Assembly (NCBI GenBank): GCA_016191285.1
Contig: JACPPA010000002.1
Span: 1-64,000 of the forward strand
From: Gammaproteobacteria bacterium
Lineage (GTDB): Bacteria; Pseudomonadota; Gammaproteobacteria; Ga0077536
Reading direction: 5' to 3'
DNA: 64,000 nt
The position numbers were made by a program, and so were the translations under genes. Shown here one piece after another: positions 57,482 to 64,000 of the stretch (positions are counted from its first letter, which is position 1; each line of letters begins with the position of its first letter). The notes below the pieces were generated by a model. That model had not been told where the DNA came from. It saw only the letters and a program-made list of their open reading frames with translations, and searched no databases.

Positions 57482-59314
57482 ATGTGTGGAATTGTCGGCG
57501 CCGTAGCGCAACGTTTTGTCGCTCCGATCCTGTTGGAAGGCCTCAAACGGCTTGAATACCGTGGCTACGATTCGGCCGGCATGGCGGTCATTTCGCTCAG
57601 CCAAAACATCGAACGGCGGCGCGTGCTCGGCAAGGTCGTCGGCCTGGAGCAGGAATTGATTACCTCACCCTTGGAAGGCGCTATCGGTATCGCCCATACC
57701 CGGTGGGCAACGCATGGGGAGCCGAGTAAGCGTAACGCGCATCCGCACGTGGCTGGTGATTTAGTGGCGTTGGTGCATAACGGCATCATTGAGAATCATG
57801 CAGAACTACGCCGTCGACAAACCGCGGATGGCTACGACTTCACGTCGGAAACCGACACTGAAGTCGCGGTTAACCAAATTCATGGTTTTCTACGAGGCGG
57901 TGATGACCTGTTAGCTGCAGTCCAAAAGACCGCGCTGGTGCTCGACGGTGCGTTCGCCTTGGGTGTGATAGCGAAGAGCGAGCCGAATCGATTAATTGCC
58001 GCGCGGCGCGGGAGTCCCTTGGTGATAGGCCTTGGCATCGGCGAGAACTTTATCGCGTCCGATGTGTTTGCGCTGTTGCCGGTGACGCAGCGCTTTATCT
58101 TCCTGGAAGACGGCGATATCGCGGACGTTCGACGCAACGAAGTACTCATTTACGACGCTAGCGGTCAACGGGTCGAACGCGCGCAATCGATTTCGAACCT
58201 CGCGGCGGATGCGGCGGAGAAATCGGGTTACCGCCACTTCATGCTGAAGGAAATCTACACCCAGCCGCGGGCGCTGGCGGAAACCCTCGAAGGCCGCATC
58301 GTCGGCGGCAAAGTCACCGACGAATGTTTTGGACGCGATGCGGACAAGCTGTTTGATCGCGTTAAATCGATCACGATCGTGGCCTGCGGCACTAGTTATC
58401 ACGCGGGAATGGTCGCCCGCTATTGGTTTGAAGCCCTCGCCGGAATTCCCTGTACGGTCGAAGTCGCCAGCGAATTTCGCTATCGCAAAACAGTCGTCAC
58501 CGAGGGCGCGATATTCGTGACGATTTCGCAATCCGGCGAAACCGCGGATACCTTGGCGGCGCTCCGCGAAGCCAAAAAATCGGGTTATGCGTCGACGCTT
58601 GCCATCTGTAATGTTCCCGAAAGTTCGTTAACGCGTGAATCGGAACTGGTATTGATGACGCGCGCGGGGCCTGAGATCGGCGTGGCGTCGACCAAGGCGT
58701 TCACTACTCAATTAGCGGCGCTGATGCTGCTGGTCGTTGCCTTGGGCCGTCGTCACGCGATGACACCCGAACAGGCAGCTCACCTCGTTAGCTGTCTAGA
58801 AAGTTTGCCCGGTAAAGCGAATGTCGTCCTCGAGCTCAATGCAGCGATCGAGACCTTGGCCGAGGACTTCGTCAACAAACATCACATGCTGTATCTGGGA
58901 CGTGGCTCGATGTATCCCATCGCCATGGAAGGCGCGTTAAAACTTAAGGAAATTTCGTATATCCACGCCGAAGCCTATCCCGCTGGTGAACTTAAGCACG
59001 GTCCCTTGGCGTTGGTCGATGACGAAATGCCCGTGATCGCGATTGCTCCCAATAATGACTTGCTTGAAAAGCTCAAATCCAATCTTGAAGAAGTGCGAGC
59101 GCGCGGCGGCGAACTCTATGTGTTCGCGGATTCACGCGTCGAAGTGCCAAACAAGCCGGGCTTCCATGTAATCCCGATCCCTAGCGTGGACGACGTTATT
59201 GCGCCGATTATCTACAGCATTCCGCTGCAACTGTTGGCCTACCATGTGGCCGTGCTCAAGGGCGCGGACGTCGACCAGCCGCGCAACCTCGCGAAATCCG
59301 TGACTGTGGAGTAA
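57482..59314 (+). CDS. glmS: Glutamine--fructose-6-phosphate aminotransferase
   Basis: 610 aa, full length. Cys2 (after Met) is the Ntn nucleophile in [12 protein letters not shown]; glutaminase domain with [11 protein letters not shown] and [11 protein letters not shown]; two SIS domains ([33 protein letters not shown]); C-terminal NLAKSVTVE. It makes glucosamine-6-P for UDP-GlcNAc, the precursor of peptidoglycan and of the HexNAc sugars in the polysaccharide cluster. Confidence 0.98.
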   Translation: MCGIVGAVAQRFVAPILLEGLKRLEYRGYDSAGMAVISLSQNIERRRVLGKVVGLEQELITSPLEGAIGIAHTRWATHGEPSKRNAHPHVAGDLVALVHNGIIENHAELRRRQTADGYDFTSETDTEVAVNQIHGFLRGGDDLLAAVQKTALVLDGAFALGVIAKSEPNRLIAARRGSPLVIGLGIGENFIASDVFALLPVTQRFIFLEDGDIADVRRNEVLIYDASGQRVERAQSISNLAADAAEKSGYRHFMLKEIYTQPRALAETLEGRIVGGKVTDECFGRDADKLFDRVKSITIVACGTSYHAGMVARYWFEALAGIPCTVEVASEFRYRKTVVTEGAIFVTISQSGETADTLAALREAKKSGYASTLAICNVPESSLTRESELVLMTRAGPEIGVASTKAFTTQLAALMLLVVALGRRHAMTPEQAAHLVSCLESLPGKANVVLELNAAIETLAEDFVNKHHMLYLGRGSMYPIAMEGALKLKEISYIHAEAYPAGELKHGPLALVDDEMPVIAIAPNNDLLEKLKSNLEEVRARGGELYVFADSRVEVPNKPGFHVIPIPSVDDVIAPIIYSIPLQLLAYHVAVLKGADVDQPRNLAKSVTVE

Positions 59315-59344
59315 CTCGAGCAGCGATCGAGGACATCGCGACCC

Positions 59345-60700
59345 ATGGCAGACCAAATCACCACCGGAACCGTACTAATTGTTGATGACGATGAGGACAT
59401 GCTGCGCCTCGTTGCGACCTGGCTTAACCACGCCGGCTATGCGACGCACACGGCAACCACCGGCGCAGATGCACTAACCCGCATTGCGATTTCACGTCCC
59501 GATGTGGTCATCACCGATCTTTTTATGGAAGGGATGAACGGGTTAGCGTTACTGACCAAGATCCACGCGTCAAATCCGTTGCTTCCCGTCATCATGTTGA
59601 GTGGGCAGGCGCAGATCCCCGATGCGGTGCAAGCCACGCATCTCGGGACCGCGGCGTTTCTGACCAAGCCGATCGCGAAAGAACAACTGCTAAAAGAAGT
59701 GCGACAGCATCTAGCCACGGCGACGGTACGGCGTGGACGGAAAGGGATCTTCGCTGAACGGCTCATTCACCGGAGCGCGCTCATCTCGGAATTGATCGAA
59801 CAAAGCGAACTCCTAGCTCAGAGCGACGTGTCGGTTTTCATCGCCGGCGAGACCGGCACGGGCAAGGAAGTCCTCGCGCACGCCATTCATGACGCAAGCC
59901 CACGGCGCGAGCGGCCGTTTATCGGCATTAACTGCGGCGCGATCCCCGAGCAGCTCCTGGAATCTGAATTATTCGGACACGAGAAGGGTGCGTTTACCGG
60001 TGCGCATAATCGTCACGATGGGCTATTTTTAGCGGCGGATGGCGGGACTTTATTTCTGGATGAGATCGGCGACATGCCGCATGGTCTGCAGGTTAAATTG
60101 CTCCGCGTTTTACAAGACCTCCAAGTTCGACCGGTGGGCTCGACCAAGAGCGTTCCGATCAATGTGCGGGTGATTTCAGCAACGCATCATGATCTGGAGG
60201 CGCTGGTCAAAGCCGGCGAATTTCGCGACGATCTCTATTATCGGCTCAATGTTATTCCATTACGCATGCCGAGCCTCGTCGAGCGCCGTGAAGATATTGC
60301 ATTGTTACTCGAACATTTTCTTGCTCGCCATGCCGAAAAGGTCCATGGGCTTAAGAAACGATTCGAGCCCGACGCACTTGAATATCTCACGGCCGCCGCA
60401 TGGCCAGGTAATGTCCGTCAGTTGATGAACGCGGTTGAACTCTGCGCCACGCTGACCGCCGGCGGGATAATTCCGCTGGCGATGGCGATGCGGGCGTTGC
60501 GCGAAGAGTCGGGGAGCATGCAAACGCTTAAGGAAGCCCGCGAGGACTTCGAGAAAAAATATCTCATCAGTGTCATGCGCGTCGCCAACGGGAACGTCGC
60601 GACGGCGGCGCGAATTGCCGGCAGAAATCGCACCGAATTCTACAAACTGTTGGGGACGTATGGGATTGAAGCCGGTGAATTTCGCGCGGCTGCTGAATGA
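59345..60700 (+). CDS. Sigma54-dependent response regulator (GlrR/AtoC-like)
   Basis: 451 aa. Receiver domain (1-120) with acidic pocket VDDDED and phosphoacceptor Asp58 in ITDLFMEGMNG; the IPDAVQATHLGTAAFLTKPI stretch resembles GlrR (QseF). AAA+ domain with Walker A GETGTGKE, the sigma54-contact loop GAFTGA, and Walker B TLFLDEIGD. C-terminal Fis-type HTH (GNVATAARIAGRNRTEFYKLLGTYGI). It activates RpoN promoters. Downstream Hpt and hybrid-kinase genes likely phosphorylate it. Confidence 0.9.
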   Translation: MADQITTGTVLIVDDDEDMLRLVATWLNHAGYATHTATTGADALTRIAISRPDVVITDLFMEGMNGLALLTKIHASNPLLPVIMLSGQAQIPDAVQATHLGTAAFLTKPIAKEQLLKEVRQHLATATVRRGRKGIFAERLIHRSALISELIEQSELLAQSDVSVFIAGETGTGKEVLAHAIHDASPRRERPFIGINCGAIPEQLLESELFGHEKGAFTGAHNRHDGLFLAADGGTLFLDEIGDMPHGLQVKLLRVLQDLQVRPVGSTKSVPINVRVISATHHDLEALVKAGEFRDDLYYRLNVIPLRMPSLVERREDIALLLEHFLARHAEKVHGLKKRFEPDALEYLTAAAWPGNVRQLMNAVELCATLTAGGIIPLAMAMRALREESGSMQTLKEAREDFEKKYLISVMRVANGNVATAARIAGRNRTEFYKLLGTYGIEAGEFRAAAE

Positions 60701-60733
60701 TCGATGGTTGCGGAAACCGCGGGGAGGCCTGCC

Positions 60734-61036
60734 ATGAGCGCGCGTATCGTTGTCAAGATTGATCCTGATATAGAGGACTTGATTCCCGGATTCCTGGCGA
60801 ATCGCCGACGCGACGTGGATTCGCTAAAGTCGCTGGTCGCTAATGAGGATTATGCCGCGGTGCGGGTCATCGGTCATTCGATGAAAGGCGCCGGCGGCGG
60901 TTATGGCTTCGATGTCATTACTGAAATCGGTGACACGATCGAATCCGCGGCGCTGCGGGTGGACGGCGACGCGATCATGGCCGCAGCGGCGGAGCTCGCG
61001 GATTATCTGGCGCGGGTCGAACCTGTTTACGATTGA
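60734..61036 (+). CDS. Free histidine phosphotransfer (Hpt) protein
   Basis: 100 aa from ATG 60734, with GGGGAGG seven bases upstream. Four-helix Hpt domain: phospho-accepting His48 in [18 protein letters not shown]. It probably shuttles phosphate from the second receiver of the following hybrid kinase to the upstream response regulator, since the kinase itself lacks an Hpt domain. Its TGA overlaps a TTG start of the kinase. Confidence 0.88.
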   Translation: MSARIVVKIDPDIEDLIPGFLANRRRDVDSLKSLVANEDYAAVRVIGHSMKGAGGGYGFDVITEIGDTIESAALRVDGDAIMAAAAELADYLARVEPVYD

Positions 61037-63594
61037 ACACGGATCTCCACCAGATTGTCTCTTCCGCGGTCATGCCGACCAGCCCGCGGCAACCGTCGAT
61101 TTGGTTCTTCTATTCCGTCGCCCTGGCCTTGGGACTCGCGTTTTCGAGCGCGTTACTGCTGCTCGCGTGGAATAATGCGATCAATGCCGAAACCCGCGCG
61201 TTTGCCTTTGAGTCGCTATCGATTGACGACGTGACGCGCGCGCGCGTACAAGCCGCGGACGATTCGCTCTACGCGCTCGGCAGTTTTCTCCAAGCCGCGG
61301 CCGCCGCGTCAAATGCGGATGGGTTTCGCGTGTTCTGTAGCGATCTCCTCAAGCATTACAACTTTATCCAAGGGGCGATTTGGTTCCGCGCCGGCGCCCC
61401 CGGATCCGGAAAGTTCAAACAATACAACAGCTGCTCATCCTCCTCCGCGACGCCCTATCCGGAAGAATTATCGCTGGACTCGCATAATCAATACGCCCGC
61501 GATCTGGAATCCGCGCTGGAAACCGACGCCGCCATCCCGGTGTCCTTTGCGGAACAGACTCTATCCGCGAGCCAATACGTGCTTGCGCGACGCGTACTGC
61601 GCGCAAGTGCTTCGGCAAACGATATCGCGGGTGTAGTGCTTCTAGTGATTGATGCAGCACGCCTTACTGAACAAGCAGTATCCGACCCGGCTCTAGGCAT
61701 CGATATCTACCTTGAATCCGAAGGCCTCGGCGGCCGACGGTTGTTGCTGCGTAAGTCTCAAGACCGATCGCACGCGCGATTAATCCTCAAGGGACTGACG
61801 GAAACTAGCCAGGTGCGCTTTGACCGTTACTCGGTACGCTTAAACACCAGCCGTGATCTGTACTGGGCCGATCTCGATCGCGCGTTGATTTTCACCGCGC
61901 TGGTCTTGAGCGCGGGCGTTACGCTGCTATTAGTGGCGTTGGCGCGAGCTAAAGAATTGCAGACGCGCGAACTGGCCGCGCGTAATCGCGTGATCGAAGA
62001 TCAGGTCCAGCGGCAAACTCAGGAACTCGCCGTGGCCCGCGACCAGGCGTTGGCGGCGTCCAAAGTTAAGTCCGATTTTCTGGCCAGCATGAGCCACGAA
62101 ATCCGTACGCCACTAAACGCGATTATCGGCATGGCGGAGTTGCTCGGCGACACCCCGTTGTCCGGGGAGCAGGAACGTTACGTCGGGGTCTTTAAGAACG
62201 CCGGCGAGGCGCTGCTCAGTTTGGTCAATGACATTTTGGATCTGTCGAAGATCGAGGCCGGCCAGTTGCGGTTGGAAGAAATTGAATTTGAACCGCGCGA
62301 ATTGTTGGAGCAGGCCGCCGATATTTACGCGCTAAAAACCGCGGCCAAGGGACTGGAACTTGCGGTAAATGTCGCGGGTAACGTGCCGCCTGTTGTCGTC
62401 GGTGATCCGGCGCGTCTGCGGCAAATCGTGCTGAATCTCGTCGGCAATGCGATTAAATTTACCGAGCAGGGTGAAATTGTCGTGGCGGCGGAGGTCGTGA
62501 CTACGACTGCGACAAAGCTCCGCCTGCGGGTCACCGTAACGGACACCGGGATTGGTATTCCGCGCGACAAATGCGACGCGATTTTCGGCAGTTTTACGCA
62601 GGTCGATTCATCGACCACGCGTAAATATGGCGGGACCGGTTTGGGGCTTGCGATCTCCAAACGTCTGGCCGAAATGATGGGCGGCACTATCTGGGTCGAC
62701 AGCGTCGTTGGCGAGGGCAGCGTCTTTAGTTTCGAAATCGATCTCACGCGAACCACGGCAACCAATCTGCGCGTGGTCGCGCAACCGCAGATCGCGGGTG
62801 TTCCGATCCTGGTGGTCGACGACAATGCGACTAACCGGTTGATCTTAAGTCAGACGCTCGCGGCACTTGGCGCGCGCGTCACCGAGGCGACGAGTGGACG
62901 GGATGCCGTGCGTGCCTTTCAAAAGGCGCGCGAGGCGAAGTCGAACTTCGAATTTATTTTGTGTGATTCGCAAATGCCCGAGATGGACGGTTTTGCGGCG
63001 ATCGAGGCGATCCTGGCGCTCGGTGGTGTCGCGCGCAGTGTGGTGATGCTGACCTCGTCGAATTTGCAGCAGGATGTTGAGCACGCCAAGGCGCTTGGCC
63101 TCGGTGGATACCTGGTTAAGCCGATCAAGCGTAACGATTTGTTCATCGCTTTAGTCCGTGTGCGCGCGACGGAAGCGAAGATAACCCAGACGATGTCCAC
63201 TGCGGCGGCGGCAGGTGTTGCGCGTCGGTCAATTTTATTAGTGGAGGACAATTCCGATAACCGCCTGTTGATCCAAGCCTACTTAACCCGTGAACCGTAC
63301 GATCTCGATACCGCCGAAGATGGCGCGGCAGCACTGGTGCGGTTCCAAGAACGACGCTACGACTTGGTGCTGATGGATGTCCAGATGCCCATCATGGACG
63401 GGCACGAGGCGACTCGCCAGATTAGGCGTCTCGAACATCAAACCGGTCGGCCCGCGATTCCGGTCATCGCGCTTACCGCGCATGCCGTGAAGGAGGAATT
63501 TGATAAGAGTCTACAAGCCGGCTGTACCACTCATCTAACCAAACCCATCAAAAAGCAGATCCTGCTCGAGACCCTCGCTGAGTACTTGCACTAG
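61033..63594 (+). CDS. Hybrid sensor histidine kinase with two receiver domains
   Basis: 853 aa from TTG 61033 (overlapping the Hpt stop); ATG 61072 is an alternative start. Membrane span about 20-42, a periplasmic sensor domain to about 275 (CHASE-like by position, family not recognised), second span about 280-300, coiled coil, HisKA with His355 in [11 protein letters not shown], HATPase with [13 protein letters not shown] and [16 protein letters not shown]1 with Asp645 ([10 protein letters not shown]) and REC2 with Asp782 ([10 protein letters not shown]). Confidence 0.93.
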   Translation: MNTDLHQIVSSAVMPTSPRQPSIWFFYSVALALGLAFSSALLLLAWNNAINAETRAFAFESLSIDDVTRARVQAADDSLYALGSFLQAAAAASNADGFRVFCSDLLKHYNFIQGAIWFRAGAPGSGKFKQYNSCSSSSATPYPEELSLDSHNQYARDLESALETDAAIPVSFAEQTLSASQYVLARRVLRASASANDIAGVVLLVIDAARLTEQAVSDPALGIDIYLESEGLGGRRLLLRKSQDRSHARLILKGLTETSQVRFDRYSVRLNTSRDLYWADLDRALIFTALVLSAGVTLLLVALARAKELQTRELAARNRVIEDQVQRQTQELAVARDQALAASKVKSDFLASMSHEIRTPLNAIIGMAELLGDTPLSGEQERYVGVFKNAGEALLSLVNDILDLSKIEAGQLRLEEIEFEPRELLEQAADIYALKTAAKGLELAVNVAGNVPPVVVGDPARLRQIVLNLVGNAIKFTEQGEIVVAAEVVTTTATKLRLRVTVTDTGIGIPRDKCDAIFGSFTQVDSSTTRKYGGTGLGLAISKRLAEMMGGTIWVDSVVGEGSVFSFEIDLTRTTATNLRVVAQPQIAGVPILVVDDNATNRLILSQTLAALGARVTEATSGRDAVRAFQKAREAKSNFEFILCDSQMPEMDGFAAIEAILALGGVARSVVMLTSSNLQQDVEHAKALGLGGYLVKPIKRNDLFIALVRVRATEAKITQTMSTAAAAGVARRSILLVEDNSDNRLLIQAYLTREPYDLDTAEDGAAALVRFQERRYDLVLMDVQMPIMDGHEATRQIRRLEHQTGRPAIPVIALTAHAVKEEFDKSLQAGCTTHLTKPIKKQILLETLAEYLH

Positions 63595-63916
63595 CTGCCG
63601 GACTGCCGGATCGCGGCAGTTGTCGCCGCTGGCCGACAGGCTGCGCCAATTTGAGTTAATGGCCAATCCCCGCCGAGCCCGGAACTGGTCTGCAACCGGC
63701 GGTTTAAGGCGCTCAACCAGCTCACCGCTGAAATTCTAAACCGCTGTTTTAATTAATTTATTAATTCAGATCTGTAATTCGTCACAATCCTTTGCACCGC
63801 CCGCCGCTAGTTATTTTCGGTTGGCACAAGGGTTGCTCCCTTACTTTCAAAGAATTGCTCGCGACCCCGGTTGGTCGGTCCGTGAGCGCATAACCATCGG
63901 CATCCATGGACTGCAT
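63595..63916. other. Intergenic region carrying the -24/-12 promoter
   Basis: 322 bp with no gene. The middle (63735-63785) is AT-rich, as an IHF or upstream activator region would be. A TGCCGGACTGCCGGATCGCGGCA hairpin-like stretch just after the kinase stop could act in termination. Confidence 0.5.
63822..63837 (+). promoter_or_regulatory. Sigma54 (-24/-12) promoter
   Basis: TGGCAC-AAGGG-TTGCT: GG at 63823-63824 and GC at 63835-63836 with 10 bases between, a full match to the RpoN consensus. About 80 bp before the start of the exopolysaccharide gene. Confidence 0.85.
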
Positions 63917-64000
63917 ATGCTGAGAATATTCAGGCACTACATTCCTATTACCTTGCTGCTGCTCGGCGTCGCGGAGACGTTGATTCTGCTGGTCTCGATC
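63917..64000 (+). CDS. Start of an exopolysaccharide sugar transferase (TIGR03013/EpsB-like), partial
   Basis: Only 28 residues are in the window: MLRIFRHYIPITLLLLGVAETLILLVSI. This N-terminal membrane segment resembles the start of the PEP-CTERM/exosortase-associated sugar transferases that begin EPS loci. Cut by the window end, so the catalytic domain cannot be checked. Confidence 0.6.
   Translation, partial: MLRIFRHYIPITLLLLGVAETLILLVSI

Overview
The window reads as a chromosome segment of a gammaproteobacterium. The block thrS-infC-rpmI-rplT-pheS-pheT-ihfA-merR followed by tRNA-Pro is the classic gammaproteobacterial order, and REP-type palindromes, an AmtB with a -24/-12 promoter and a GlrR-like regulator beside glmS fit the same picture. 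I cannot name the genus. The last, truncated gene resembles the sugar transferase of exosortase/PEP-CTERM-associated exopolysaccharide loci, so the host may belong to a PEP-CTERM-bearing lineage.

Layout. (1) 0-1.1 kb: two small exported or surface proteins. (2) 1.3-15.0 kb: a surface-polysaccharide (O-antigen/capsule) cluster on the + strand with tightly coupled genes: a polymerase/ligase-like membrane protein, three glycosyltransferases, two methyltransferases, a hexapeptide acyltransferase, SDR sugar enzymes, an SGNH hydrolase with a 21-bp tandem repeat, then a WbpV/WbpL/WbpM-like trio and galU. (3) 15.2-21.5 kb: ppnN and a minus-strand AttEFGH-like ABC exporter with a secreted lipocalin-like hydrolase. 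(4) 21.5-33.3 kb: cNMP-binding/DUF1003 protein, MscS channel, AmtB, a GT2/UPF0104/MBL operon, queuosine-precursor transporter, MscK-like channel and RidA. (5) 33.3-36 kb: a patchwork next to tRNA-Asn, with a run of back-to-back hairpins, a ParD antitoxin with a broken ParE, and a cyclase gene cut off by a serine-recombinase remnant. (6) 36-45.6 kb: uvrB, tRNA-Val and the translation/IHF block. (7) 45.65-56.78 kb: an integrated element bounded by a 22-bp direct repeat of the tRNA-Pro 3' end. It carries a P4-type integrase inactivated by three frameshifts, a high-potential iron-sulfur protein, a CusCBA Cu(I)/Ag(I) efflux system, a one-heme cytochrome-porin resembling Cyc2, an IS91 remnant and an alpA remnant. 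(8) 56.8-64 kb: a Sel1 lipoprotein, glmS, a sigma54-dependent response regulator, a free Hpt protein and a hybrid kinase, then a sigma54-type promoter in front of the exopolysaccharide gene that runs off the end.

How the parts work together. GalU, GlmS and the WbpM-like dehydratase supply nucleotide sugars to the polysaccharide cluster. The Hpt, hybrid kinase and sigma54 activator look like one phosphorelay, whose plausible target is the -24/-12 promoter at 63.82 kb. The island joins metal efflux with two electron carriers (periplasmic HiPIP and an outer-membrane cytochrome), which is the most unusual biological combination here; the hairpin array at 33.34-33.57 kb is the most unusual unexplained DNA structure.
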